Position numbers and translations under genes: made by a program | Assembly (NCBI GenBank): GCA_963724625.1 | Contig: CAVRVO010000017.1 | Coordinates: 310,001-374,000 of the forward strand | Length of the DNA stretch: 64,000 bases | Direction: 5' to 3' | Source of the DNA: DATBVX01 sp963724625 | Lineage (GTDB): Bacteria; Pseudomonadota; Gammaproteobacteria; Steroidobacterales; Steroidobacteraceae | In this document: piece by piece, positions 1 through 8,854 of the stretch | Position numbering within the stretch: position 1 is the stretch's first letter | How the letters are laid out: each line of letters opens with the position of its first letter | The notes under the pieces: model-generated | The model's database searches: none | What the model was told of the DNA's origin: nothing | The model's input: the letters and a program-made list of their open reading frames with translations, nothing else

Positions 1-1
1 T

Positions 2-925
2 TGGGACATCTCCTCGACGTTCCTGCGCGACCCGTGGCTCTGGCCCGAGATCTGGCAGGTCAATCCTCAGGTTGAGAACCCACACCTTATATACCCGGGC
101 GATACGCTGACCCTCGCGTACGGCGCCGGCGGAACACCGGAACTGCGCCTGGAGCGCGGAGCCGCGAACCGCTTGAGCCCTCGCGTGCGTAGCGAACCGC
201 TCGAGGGCGCCATCACGGCTATTCCCTACGACATCGTCGCCGCGTTCATGTCAAAGCCGACTGTGCTGGAGAAAGGCGAGATCAAGAAGCTGCCGTATGT
301 CGTTTCCACGCGAGAGCAGCACCTGGTTGCTGCGACAGGTAACACGATCTACGCGCGCGGCTCGCTAGAAGGCGAGGCCGGATCGCGCTACAACGTCATG
401 CATGTTGGCGACCCTCTGATCGATCCGGAAGACAACAAGCTAGTCGGTTACCAGGGCATCTACACGGGCGCAGCTCGCATGGTTGAGCAAGGTGATCCCT
501 CGAGCCTGCTGCTGACCGAATCTGCGCGCGAGACCCTCGACGGCGACCTCGTGATCCCCGGGACGTTCGACACGCCGCTCGACTTCATTCCACACGCGCC
601 CGCGGTGGAGGTGGACGGACAGGTCATCTCCATCGTCAACGGGCTGTACATGGCGGGAAAGTACCAGGTAGTAGTCATCAACCGGGGCAGCAGCCACGGT
701 CTCGAGCCGGGTCATGTTCTCGCCATCTACCACAAGGGCGCAAAGGTCAAGGACCCGAAGGCGCGTGGGGTGAGCATGTCAGGGGGGATCGGCGGCAGCG
801 TGCAATTGCCAGACTGGAAAGCTGGGACGTTCATGGTCTTCAAGACCTTCGACCGGATCAGCTACGGCCTGGTCATGGAATCGGAAGTTCCGATCAGCAC
901 CTTCGATCGCGTACAGAGACCCTAG
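2..925 (+). CDS. LysM-domain peptidoglycan-binding protein (5' end cut by window)
   Basis: The reading frame is open from the window edge, so the true start lies upstream; 307 residues are visible. The first ~40 residues read as a LysM motif (WDISSTFLRDPWLWPEIWQV, then NPH and IYPGDTLTL), a fold that binds N-acetylglucosamine in peptidoglycan. The rest is a conserved extracytoplasmic region without a catalytic motif that I recognise. LysM proteins of this type sit directly upstream of dprA in many gammaproteobacteria, and dprA follows here on the same strand after about 80 bp. Role is probably envelope maintenance; the exact function is unknown. The signal peptide would be outside the window. 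Confidence 0.85.
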   Translation, partial: WDISSTFLRDPWLWPEIWQVNPQVENPHLIYPGDTLTLAYGAGGTPELRLERGAANRLSPRVRSEPLEGAITAIPYDIVAAFMSKPTVLEKGEIKKLPYVVSTREQHLVAATGNTIYARGSLEGEAGSRYNVMHVGDPLIDPEDNKLVGYQGIYTGAARMVEQGDPSSLLLTESARETLDGDLVIPGTFDTPLDFIPHAPAVEVDGQVISIVNGLYMAGKYQVVVINRGSSHGLEPGHVLAIYHKGAKVKDPKARGVSMSGGIGGSVQLPDWKAGTFMVFKTFDRISYGLVMESEVPISTFDRVQRP

Positions 926-1004
926 TCGTACCGGGGAATCTGCTGGCAGATTTCCAGGCTGAAGCAATTGTGCCGGCGACACGGATGTCGCCCAGAATGG
1001 CTCC

Positions 1005-2133
1005 ATGGAGATGGAAGCAGAGGAATTACGTGCCTGGGCCACCCTGCTCAGGATTTCCAGTCTCACCTATGAGCGCGTCGCACACGCGCTGCAATCGGTT
1101 GTCAGCGTCGCAGAGCTGGTGCGCGCAGCCGCGCAACGTCCGGAGTTGCTCGACCTGACGGAACACGCCTGTAAACAACTTCGCTCCCTCGATCCGAGAC
1201 TTCTCGATGCCGATCTCGCCTGGCTCAACGGGCCGGATCGGCACCTCATTGCGCTAACCTCACCGCATGTATCCGCCGCTGCTCGCTCAGGCCGGTGGCG
1301 CGCCGCCGGCTCTGTATGTGCTGGGCTTGTCGCAGGTGCTGGCGACTCCCCAGCTCGCGATCGTAGGAAGCCGCAATCCGACCGCGAGCGGGCGCGAAAC
1401 AGCGTTTGATTTTGCTGCGCACCTGGCGAGCTGCGGGCTCACGATCACGAGCGGACTCGCCGAAGGAATCGACGCGGCCGGACATCGCGGCGCATTGTCC
1501 GCCGGCGGAATCAGCATCGCGGTCTGCGGAACCGGTCTTGATGTCACATACCCGGAACACCACGTGGAGCTGGCCAGATCGATCGCCGCGCACGGCGCGC
1601 TGGTCTCGGAATTCCCACCGGGCACTCGCCCGCGCCGCGAATACTTCCCGCAGCGCAATCGGATCATCAGCGGCCTCAGCCTGGGAACGCTGGTAGTGGA
1701 GGCTGCTCGGCAGAGCGGCTCGCTGATCACTGCGCGCAACGCAACCGAGCAAGGCCGCGAGGTATTTGCCATTCCCGGATCGATTCACAACCCCATGTCA
1801 CACGGCTGTCATCGCCTGATTCGCGACGGCGCCAAGCTGGTGGAAACTGCGGAAGACATTCTCTCGGAACTGCATTGGCCCGCGGCGGCGACTGTCGCGG
1901 CAACGCACGCAGCAGCCGACAAAAAAGAAAACGGCAGCGCACCTGGATTGGACAAAGAATACGAAATCCTGTTAGATGCGCTCGGCTTCGATGCCTTGGG
2001 GCCGGATGCCCTGATCGAGCGCAGCGGCCTCAAGCCCGAAGCAGTCGCTTCGATGCTGCTCATCCTCGAGCTCAGGGGGCTGGTCGAAGCCCGTCCCGGC
2101 GGCCGCTACTGCCGAAGTCCTACCAGGCGGTGA
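1005..2133 (+). CDS. dprA: DNA-processing protein DprA (frameshifted as sequenced)
   Basis: DprA loads RecA on incoming single-stranded DNA during natural transformation. The Rossmann-like core is clear in the downstream frame from 1267: IVGSRNPTASG, GLAEGIDAAGHRGAL, FPPGTRPRREYFPQRNRIISG and SLITARNATEQGREVFAIPG, followed by a C-terminal winged-helix part (residues ~220-285 of that frame). The expected N-terminal helical domain is present but in another frame, starting with ATG at 1005 and ending in LIALTSPH. Joining the two gives the family motif ...LTSPH-YPPLL. The join needs one base (about 1269, cat-g-tat) to be skipped, so the gene is disrupted as written. The second frame alone (1267-2133, 288 aa) could still give a core protein. 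It ends 1 bp before smg. Confidence 0.85.
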
Positions 2134-2134
2134 A

Positions 2135-2611
2135 ATGAAAGAAGGCGTCCTCGACATCCTCATCTATCTCTTCGAAAACTACTTGGACGAAGCGGAACCC
2201 TGCCCGCGACCGGATCGTACGCTGCTCATGGAGGAACTGGAGCATGCGGGCTTCGAGGGTGCCGATGTCAACCGGGCACTGCAGTGGCTCGATGGTCTGC
2301 GAGAAACTCCGGGTTCTGAATCAGAGCGTGCCACAGCACGCGCGATCCGCGTATTCAGCGCCTTCGAGCAGCTGCGCCTCGACACTGACTGTCGTGGCTA
2401 CCTCATGCATCTGGGACAGATTGGCATACTGTCGGCCGGACAACGCGAGCTGGTGATCGACCGGCTCATGGCTCTCGATGCGGACGATATCGATATCGAA
2501 AAGGTGAAGTGGGTCGTGCTCATGGTGCTGTTCAGTCAGCCCGGGCAGGAACAGGCCTATGCACGCATGGAAGATCTGGTGTTCGAGGAGCGCACTGACG
2601 CGATTCACTGA
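2135..2611 (+). CDS. smg: Smg family protein (DUF494)
   Basis: This 158-aa soluble protein matches the Smg/DUF494 family throughout: it begins MKEGVLDILIYLFENYLDEA, has the central IRVFSAFEQLRLDTDCRGYL block, and ends with IDIEKVKWVVLMVLFSQPG. Length is normal for the family. The molecular role of Smg is not established; the gene is nearly always found between dprA and topA, as here. It starts 1 bp after the dprA stop, so translation is probably coupled. A strong intrinsic terminator follows before topA. Confidence 0.93.
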   Translation: MKEGVLDILIYLFENYLDEAEPCPRPDRTLLMEELEHAGFEGADVNRALQWLDGLRETPGSESERATARAIRVFSAFEQLRLDTDCRGYLMHLGQIGILSAGQRELVIDRLMALDADDIDIEKVKWVVLMVLFSQPGQEQAYARMEDLVFEERTDAIH

Positions 2612-2646
2612 ACCATGAGGCGCCCTGATCGCCTGCTATATATCTC

Positions 2647-2677
2647 ACCGCGGCCGGCTCCGCGGTTTCATTTTTTT
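2647..2677 (+). terminator. Rho-independent terminator after smg
   Basis: ACCGCGG (2647-2653) pairs perfectly with CCGCGGT (2660-2666) across a 6-nt loop. It is followed by TTCA and seven T residues (2671-2677). It separates the dprA-smg unit from topA, whose start codon is at 2704, so topA likely depends on read-through or a promoter between them that I cannot define. Confidence 0.85.
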
Positions 2678-2703
2678 GACGGACTGCGAAGTTTCGCGAG
2701 CTC

Positions 2704-5220
2704 ATGACGGCAAACCTGGTCATCGTGGAATCGCCCGCCAAGGCGAAGACCATCAAGAAATATCTCGGCAAGGACTTCGAGGTGCTGGCCTCATACGGCC
2801 ATGTACGCGACCTCGTTCCCAAGGAAGGCGCCGTCGATCCCGAGCACAACTTCCGCATGCAGTATCAGCTCATCGAGCGCAACGAGCGGCACGTGAATGC
2901 CATCGCGCGCGCGCTGCGCAAGGCTAAGGCTCTTTACCTGGCGACGGATCCGGACCGCGAGGGTGAGGCGATCGCCTGGCACCTTTACGAGATCCTGCGC
3001 GAGCGCGGCGATCTCGACGACAAGAAAGTGCACCGCGTCGCGTTCTACGAGATCACGCGCAACGGCATTCGCGCGGCAATCGGTGCGCCGCGTGAGTTGT
3101 CGCAAGACCTGGTCAACGCTCAGCAGGCGCGCCGGGCGCTGGACTACCTGGTGGGATTCAATCTTTCGCCGCTCCTGTGGAAGAAAGTCCGGCGCGGACT
3201 GTCGGCAGGACGTGTGCAAAGTCCGGCGCTGCGACTGATCTGCGAGCGCGAGGAAGAGATCGTCGCCTTCAAAGCGCGCGAATACTGGACCATCGATGCG
3301 CTCGGCGAACACAGCACGCAGCAGCTTCCCCTCAAACTCGTCGAGTACGCGGGCCAGAAAGTCGAGCAGTTCTCGTTCCAGAACGCCACGGAGGCGCAAT
3401 CCGTCGAGCGCGCGCTCACGGAAGCTGCGCGCGGCACGCTCAATGTGCTGGAGATCGATCGCAAGCAGCGCCGCCGCAACCCGGCTCCACCGTTTACAAC
3501 TTCGACCTTGCAGCAGGAAGCCGCGCGCAAGCTGGGATTCAGCGCGCAACGCACCATGCGACTGGCGCAGCAGCTGTATGAGGGCGTCGATACCGGCGAG
3601 GGGGAAGCCGGGCTGATCACGTACATGCGCACCGATTCAGTGAACCTCGCGGCCGAAGCGATCCAGGAGATTCGCGCCACGATCGCCAACATGTACGGCG
3701 CTGAGAGTGTCGCTGAAGAGGCGCGCATCTATAAGACCAAGTCGAAGAACGCGCAGGAGGCTCACGAGGCCATTCGCCCGACCACACCTTCGCTGGCGCC
3801 AGCGGCACTCGAAGGAAAAATGGATGCGGATCAGCTGCGCCTCTACGCGCTCATCTGGAAGCGCGCGATTGCGTGCCAGATGAGCCACGCGCTGTTCGAC
3901 ACCGTGGCCGTGGACATGCTTGCGGGTGCCGATGGGCCGCAGCGGCACATCCTGCGTGCGAACGGACAGACACTGGTGAAACCCGGCTACATGGCGGTTT
4001 ACCAGGAAGATGTCGACGATACGGCGCAGGACGAGACCGATCGCATTCTGCCGCCGATGAATGTCGGTGACGCGGTGAAGCTGCTCGAAGTGAAACCGGA
4101 ACAGCATTTCACCGAGCCGCCGCCGCGCTACTCCGAAGCCTCACTGGTGAAGGCGCTGGAAGAGCATGGCATCGGTCGTCCATCGACATATGCTTCCATC
4201 ATCTCGACGCTCAAGGATCGCGAGTACGTCGAAATGGACAGCCGCCGCTTCATCCCGACCGACATCGGCAAGATCGTCAATCGTTTCCTGACGAAAAATT
4301 TCCACCGCTACGTCGAGTACGGATTTACCGCGCGCATGGAGGACGCGCTCGATGCCATTTCGCGCGGCGAGGAGGAGTGGGTGCCGTTGATGCACCAGTT
4401 CTGGAAACCCTTCATCTCGCAGGTCGAGCACACGGAGAAGCACGTGACGCGCGACGAAGTGGCGCAGGCGCGCGATCTCGGCATCGACCCGGTTTCCGGC
4501 AAGCCGGTGAGCGTGCGCATGGGACGATTTGGCCCCTTCGTGCAGATGGGGACCAAAGACGATGAGGAAAAGCCACGCTTCGCCGGTCTTCGGCCGGGAC
4601 AGAAGATGGACAAGGTCACGCTCGATGACGCGATGGTGCTGTTCAAGCTGCCGCGCGACCTCGGGCAGACGCCGCACGGCGAGCCGGTGCTGGCCAACGT
4701 CGGCCGCTTCGGGCCGTACGTCAAGTACGGCGCCAAGTATGTGTCGATCAAGGACGACGATCCGTACACGATCGAGCTGCCGCGCGCGCTGGTACTGATC
4801 GAACAGAAGAAGCAGGCTGACGCTACCCGGATCATTATCGATTTCACCGATGCAGGCATCCAGGTTCTGAACGGCCGCTACGGACCGTACATCACCGACA
4901 AGGCGCGAAACGCGAAGATCCCGAAGGATCGTGATCCGAAGACGCTGACGGTCGACGAGTGTCGCGAGCTCCTGGCACAAGCTCCTGTGCGTCGCGGCGG
5001 GCGTGGTCGTTTCGGCAAGAAAGCGGCCGCAGCACCCGCGGCAACGGTCGCCGAACAGTCCAAGAGCGGTGAAGCGATCCCCAAAGGTGCAACGGCTGCA
5101 CCGGAAGGGCAGACGGTTCGCCCAAGGCCGCTCGCGAAGGCATCGACCAAGGTCAAGGCGCCGCCCGCCAGAAAAAAGAAAGCCGCACACAAGCGCGCGT
5201 CTGCACGCAAGGTCGGCTGA
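2704..5220 (+). CDS. topA: DNA topoisomerase I (type IA)
   Basis: TopA relaxes negatively supercoiled DNA by passing a strand through a transient single-strand break. The 838-aa protein has the N-terminal Toprim domain (VIVESPAKAKTIKKYLG; LATDPDREGEAIAWH near residue 85) and the catalytic region with GLITYMRTDS, placing the active-site tyrosine at residue 307. The GRPSTYASIISTL motif follows. The C-terminus carries repeated small domains (MGRFGPFVQMG, VGRFGPYVKYG, NGRYGPYITD) in place of the Cys4 zinc fingers of E. coli TopA. It ends in a basic Ala/Lys/Arg tail of roughly 60 residues that could help DNA binding. The variant without zinc fingers is common in Xanthomonadales-like and alphaproteobacterial TopA. 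Confidence 0.97.
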   Translation: MTANLVIVESPAKAKTIKKYLGKDFEVLASYGHVRDLVPKEGAVDPEHNFRMQYQLIERNERHVNAIARALRKAKALYLATDPDREGEAIAWHLYEILRERGDLDDKKVHRVAFYEITRNGIRAAIGAPRELSQDLVNAQQARRALDYLVGFNLSPLLWKKVRRGLSAGRVQSPALRLICEREEEIVAFKAREYWTIDALGEHSTQQLPLKLVEYAGQKVEQFSFQNATEAQSVERALTEAARGTLNVLEIDRKQRRRNPAPPFTTSTLQQEAARKLGFSAQRTMRLAQQLYEGVDTGEGEAGLITYMRTDSVNLAAEAIQEIRATIANMYGAESVAEEARIYKTKSKNAQEAHEAIRPTTPSLAPAALEGKMDADQLRLYALIWKRAIACQMSHALFDTVAVDMLAGADGPQRHILRANGQTLVKPGYMAVYQEDVDDTAQDETDRILPPMNVGDAVKLLEVKPEQHFTEPPPRYSEASLVKALEEHGIGRPSTYASIISTLKDREYVEMDSRRFIPTDIGKIVNRFLTKNFHRYVEYGFTARMEDALDAISRGEEEWVPLMHQFWKPFISQVEHTEKHVTRDEVAQARDLGIDPVSGKPVSVRMGRFGPFVQMGTKDDEEKPRFAGLRPGQKMDKVTLDDAMVLFKLPRDLGQTPHGEPVLANVGRFGPYVKYGAKYVSIKDDDPYTIELPRALVLIEQKKQADATRIIIDFTDAGIQVLNGRYGPYITDKARNAKIPKDRDPKTLTVDECRELLAQAPVRRGGRGRFGKKAAAAPAATVAEQSKSGEAIPKGATAAPEGQTVRPRPLAKASTKVKAPPARKKKAAHKRASARKVG

Positions 5221-5236
5221 GTCGTCCACGCGGCCT

Positions 5237-6091
5237 TTGAAGTACCGACATTCATATCATGCCGGCAACTTCGCCGACACGATGAAGCATCTCGTGCTGG
5301 TGGAGTTGCTGAATGCACTGCTGCGCAAGCCCGGTGAATTCGTCTACATCGAGACCCATGCGGGACGAGGTGAATACTCCCTCGAGGGCCGCGAAATGCG
5401 TTCCACAGCCGAGTATCGCGACGGGATCGGGCGCCTGCTCCAGAGCCGCCAGCAGCTGCAAGGACCGATTCGCGACTATGTCGAGTTGGTGCTGCGATTG
5501 GGCGGTGAGACACAGTCGGGGCAGCTGCAACGTTACCCAGGTTCGCCGCTCCTCGCCTCGGCACTGATAAGACCCACCGATCGGGCGGTGCTGCTCGAGC
5601 TGCAGCCGCCGGAACGACGGGCGCTGGCGCGCTCAGTTTCAGGTCATGCGAATGTCAGCGTGCGTGGCGAAGATGGTTACGCGGCCCTGCGGGGACTGCT
5701 GCCTCCTGCGGAGCGCCGCGGCATGGTGCTGATCGATCCGAGCTACGAGGTAGGAGAGGAGGAATTCGAGCGTGTCCATGGCGCGCTGCTCGATAGTCAT
5801 CGGCGCTGGGCGACGGGGATCTTCGCAATCTGGTACCCCATCAAGCGTCGCGCTCCGATCACGCACTTCCACACCCGGCTAGCTCAAACGGGGCTGCGAC
5901 GGATCCTGTGCGCAGAGCTCAGCCTGTTCCCGGAAGATTCGCGCGTTGCACTCAACGGCTCGGGCATGATCATCGTCAATCCGCCGTGGAGGCTCGACTC
6001 GACACTGCGCGCGCTCCTGCAGACATTGCATCAGGTGCTGGGAGGAGACAACGCGGGCAGTGGGCGCTGTGACTGGCTGGTTCCGGAGTGA
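5237..6091 (+). CDS. rlmJ: 23S rRNA (adenine-N6)-methyltransferase RlmJ
   Basis: RlmJ methylates A2030 of 23S rRNA. The family N-terminus YRHSYHAGNFADTMKH is clear and sits two residues after a TTG at 5237, which I take as the start; the frame stays open further upstream, inside topA. That gives 284 aa, close to the 280 of E. coli. The SAM-binding motif is YIETHAGRGEYSL. The catalytic tetrad reads DPSY at residues 167-170 rather than the usual DPPY, a small deviation at one proline. The gene starts 16 bp after topA and converges with tag, with only one base between the stops. Confidence 0.92.
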   Translation: MKYRHSYHAGNFADTMKHLVLVELLNALLRKPGEFVYIETHAGRGEYSLEGREMRSTAEYRDGIGRLLQSRQQLQGPIRDYVELVLRLGGETQSGQLQRYPGSPLLASALIRPTDRAVLLELQPPERRALARSVSGHANVSVRGEDGYAALRGLLPPAERRGMVLIDPSYEVGEEEFERVHGALLDSHRRWATGIFAIWYPIKRRAPITHFHTRLAQTGLRRILCAELSLFPEDSRVALNGSGMIIVNPPWRLDSTLRALLQTLHQVLGGDNAGSGRCDWLVPE

Positions 6092-6092
6092 A

Positions 6093-6713
6093 TCACCAGC
6101 TCAGAGCCTTGCATTCAGCGTGGCGGAAACACTTGACGAGATGATCGTTGACCATGCCAACGGCCTGCATGTGCGCATATACGATCGTCGAGCCGACAAA
6201 TCGCATGCCGCGGTCCTTGAGGTCTTTGGATAACGCGTCCGATTCACGCGTGGTGGCTGGAATCTGTCCGTGGCGCCGAAACCCATGCTGCCGCGGCCGG
6301 CCGTCGACGAAACGCCATACGTATTGGTCGAAACTGCCGAACTGCTCGCGGATCTCGATGAAGCGCCGTGCATTATCTATGGCCGCCTCGATCTTGGCGC
6401 GATTGCGGATGATACCGGCATCTGCAAGCAGTCGCGGCACACTCCGCGCGTTGAAGCGCGCTACCCGTTCGTAGTCGAAGTCCGCGAAGGCACGCCGGTA
6501 CGCGCGGCGCTTGTTGAGCACCGTCGACCAGCTGAGCCCGGCTTGTGCGCCCTCGAGAAGCAGGAATTCGAAGTGAAGGCGATCGTCGCGCACCGGCACG
6601 CCCCATTCTTCGTCGTGATACGCGTGGTAGAGAGCATTGCCACCGCTGACCCAGTGGCAACGCACCCGCCCATCGGCGGCGAACCCGCTCGGCGCCGTGA
6701 GGACTTTGCTCAC
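6093..6713 (-). CDS. tag: DNA-3-methyladenine glycosylase I
   Basis: Tag removes 3-methyladenine from alkylated DNA to start base-excision repair. The 206-aa protein has RCHWV near residue 19, YHDEEWGVPVRDD, the LLLEGAQAGLSWSTVLNKR helix-hairpin-helix region, and the C-terminal zinc residues in NDHLVKCF. Together these cover the Cys/His zinc site typical of Tag. A GTG start at 6713 overlaps the anti-sigma stop codon by 4 nt, so it is translated as the third gene of the sigma / anti-sigma operon. This placement suggests, but does not prove, that repair of alkylation damage is under ECF control. Confidence 0.94.
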   Translation of the reverse strand: MSKVLTAPSGFAADGRVRCHWVSGGNALYHAYHDEEWGVPVRDDRLHFEFLLLEGAQAGLSWSTVLNKRRAYRRAFADFDYERVARFNARSVPRLLADAGIIRNRAKIEAAIDNARRFIEIREQFGSFDQYVWRFVDGRPRQHGFRRHGQIPATTRESDALSKDLKDRGMRFVGSTIVYAHMQAVGMVNDHLVKCFRHAECKALSW

Positions 6714-7378
6714 GGGCTCAGCGCCTGAAGCATTTCTGTCGCAACCTCTTCCACTCGCATGTCATCGCGCGAAAGGACGGCAATGCTGCCCTTCCCGGCC
6801 GGGAGGATTACGCCTTCGTAGCCGCCCTCATCGAGGCTTACTTTGCCGGAAACGCGCTCCGCCGCGAGGATGAGGACCGTGACAGAGCCATGCGCATCAC
6901 GGACCACCAGATGCGGAACGAGATGGCCACGAAACCAGCAGTTGCGCGCATAGGTAACCTCGCCAGATGCAAGATCAGCGCTGACCGCGGAACGCTGGAG
7001 CACGCCATCCAGCGCAGCCTGCGGAATCGGGTCGCGTCCGAGAAATGACTGCGGCTCATGTTCCACGTGCTCGACGACCTCCGCGGCCAGAGTGTCGCGC
7101 GGAAACCAAACCCAGGCCAGCGTCGCCACACCGATTGCACCCAGAACGCTCGCGGCCAGCGCGAACCGACGTGGCGCTATCGCCGCCGTGCGCTGCTGTG
7201 GCCGTTCTGCAGCCGGCGGCACATGGATCTCAAGCGCCCGCTTCAGGCGCGAATCGAAACTGTGCAACTGCTGCGTCCACGACGTGCACGCCGGGCACGA
7301 CTGCGCGTGCGCCTGCATCTCGGCCGTCACACGCTGCGGCTCGGTTGCAAGCTGTTGCTGATAATCCAGGCAATTCAT
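6710..7378 (-). CDS. DUF3379 membrane anti-sigma factor
   Basis: The 222-aa protein begins with a short zinc-binding anti-sigma motif (HAQSCPAC, an HxxxCxxC pattern near residues 24-31; Cys3 also conserved). It has one membrane segment near residues 71-91 (FALAASVLGAIGVATLAWVWF) and a ~130-residue outer domain of the DUF3379 type. This layout lets the cytoplasmic N-terminus hold the sigma factor while the outer part senses envelope stress. It overlaps the sigma gene upstream and tag downstream by 4 nt each. Assignment as the cognate anti-sigma factor is from layout and motif. Confidence 0.85.
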   Translation of the reverse strand: MNCLDYQQQLATEPQRVTAEMQAHAQSCPACTSWTQQLHSFDSRLKRALEIHVPPAAERPQQRTAAIAPRRFALAASVLGAIGVATLAWVWFPRDTLAAEVVEHVEHEPQSFLGRDPIPQAALDGVLQRSAVSADLASGEVTYARNCWFRGHLVPHLVVRDAHGSVTVLILAAERVSGKVSLDEGGYEGVILPAGKGSIAVLSRDDMRVEEVATEMLQALSP

Positions 7379-7920
7379 GTGCTTTCAAGCTTCGCGGCGC
7401 GTGGTGAGGGCACCTCGCCTGGCGTCAGCATCTGTCGCAGTTGCTGGCGAGCTCGAAACAGGCGTGTGAGGACGGCACCCACGTTGAGTCCCATATGTCG
7501 CGCGATCTCCTCGGTCGAGTAGCCCATCAACACCTGAAGCACCAGCGGCTCCCGGTAGCTGTCTTCAAGCTGCAGCAGCGCGCGGCGCAGGTCCTGCACT
7601 TCGAGGTCGTCCGGCGCTGCAAGCAGCAGCTCTTCGCGCGCGACCAGGTCGTCCACGTCCACCGTCTGCAGCCGCTTGCGTTCGTAAAGCCTGGCGTGCT
7701 CGCGTCGCACGATCGTCAACAACCACTGCCGCGCCGCCTGCACGTCACGCAATTCATCCATCGCCCGCCAGGCGCGCAGCAGTGTCTCCTGCACCACGTC
7801 CTCAGCAATCGCGCGGTCACGGCTCAGCCAGAACGCAAAGCGGAACAGGTCCGGGCGCAGTGCCGTGCACAGCTCGTCGAACCGTCGCTGTCGCTCCTTT
7901 CCGTCGTTCGCACGATTCAT
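7375..7920 (-). CDS. ECF RNA polymerase sigma factor
   Basis: The 181-aa protein has sigma region 2 (FRFAFWLSRDRAIAEDVVQE, then LLRAWRAM) and region 4 (LEDSYREPLVLQVLMGYSTE, then EIARHMGLNVGAVLTRLFRA). There is no region 1 or 3, as expected of extracytoplasmic-function sigma factors. I chose ATG 7920 because homology starts just after it; an in-frame ATG pair 30 nt upstream (7950) is possible, and neither has an obvious ribosome-binding site. It heads the sigma / anti-sigma / tag operon. Confidence 0.9.
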   Translation of the reverse strand: MNRANDGKERQRRFDELCTALRPDLFRFAFWLSRDRAIAEDVVQETLLRAWRAMDELRDVQAARQWLLTIVRREHARLYERKRLQTVDVDDLVAREELLLAAPDDLEVQDLRRALLQLEDSYREPLVLQVLMGYSTEEIARHMGLNVGAVLTRLFRARQQLRQMLTPGEVPSPRAAKLEST

Positions 7921-8003
7921 GTATAAAGACCCGCACTGGCAGGACATCATTACGGCGCAGATCGCGGAATCTACCCGATACCCTTCCCCGAGTAATCTGC
8001 CGC

Positions 8004-8843
8004 ATGAGCGATGCGAGTTCGAAGCCCGACCGCTACGCAGTGATGGGGCACCCGATCGACCATAGCTGGTCGCCCTTCATACACGGAATGTTTGCGCGGC
8101 AGACCCGCCAGAACCTGACCTATCGCCTGCTCGATGTGCCACCGGACAAGTTCCGGGCTGCGGCGCTCGAGTTCTTCACCACCGGGGGTCGCGGCCTCAA
8201 TATCACCGTGCCCCACAAGCCCGCTGCCGCCGAATTCGTCAATCGCCTTACTGCTCGGGCAGAGACCGCCGGTGCGGTCAACACGATCCTGGTCGAGTCG
8301 AATGGTGAGTTGATGGGTGACAACACCGATGGCGTGGGGCTGCTCACCGACCTTACCGCCAACCTGGGGCTGCGAATTGCCGGCCTCAGAATCCTGATAC
8401 TGGGTGCAGGTGGGGCGACACGCGGTGTCCTCGGGCCGCTTCTGGATGCGCGCCCGGCTGTCCTGACCATCGCCAATCGCACACCCGAACGCGCCGCAGA
8501 GTTGGTAGAAGAATTTGCAAGGCCCGGCACACTCTCCGGTTGCGGGTTCGAGGAGATCGGGGATGAGGAACCCTGGGATCTGCTGATCAATGCAACCTCA
8601 GCCAGCCTCAAAGGTTCGACCCCGCTGATTTCCCCGACACTCATCGGAGCCCAGACGATCTGCTACGACATGGCTTACGGCAAGGGAGACACCAGCTTTA
8701 CGCGTTGGGCGCGGGAGCAGGGCGCCGTGCGAACCGCCAAGGGGTGGGGAATGCTCGTTGAGCAAGCAGCTGAGTCGTTCCATCTGTGGCGAGGTGTGCG
8801 CCCGGACACGAAGTCAGTCCTGGCCGCGCTTCAGGCCACCTGA
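8004..8843 (+). CDS. aroE: Shikimate dehydrogenase (NADP+)
   Basis: AroE reduces 3-dehydroshikimate to shikimate in aromatic amino-acid synthesis. The 279-aa protein has SWSP near residue 21 (shikimate-binding serines), catalytic Lys72 in NITVPHK, Asp109 in DNTDG, and the NADP-binding GAGGATRGV loop near residue 134. The C-terminal Gln in GWGMLVEQA also fits. ATG 8004 is used because the family N-terminus DRYAVMGHPIDHSWSPFIH follows directly; longer versions of the frame run back into the sigma gene on the other strand. Confidence 0.95.
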   Translation: MSDASSKPDRYAVMGHPIDHSWSPFIHGMFARQTRQNLTYRLLDVPPDKFRAAALEFFTTGGRGLNITVPHKPAAAEFVNRLTARAETAGAVNTILVESNGELMGDNTDGVGLLTDLTANLGLRIAGLRILILGAGGATRGVLGPLLDARPAVLTIANRTPERAAELVEEFARPGTLSGCGFEEIGDEEPWDLLINATSASLKGSTPLISPTLIGAQTICYDMAYGKGDTSFTRWAREQGAVRTAKGWGMLVEQAAESFHLWRGVRPDTKSVLAALQAT

Positions 8844-8854
8844 AGGCAGTCCGC

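Noticed and set aside
4141..5229. Long minus-strand open frame (362 codons) opposite topA
   Set aside because: It is the antisense of a well-conserved topA; the translation has no recognisable domain and long shadow frames are expected at this GC content.
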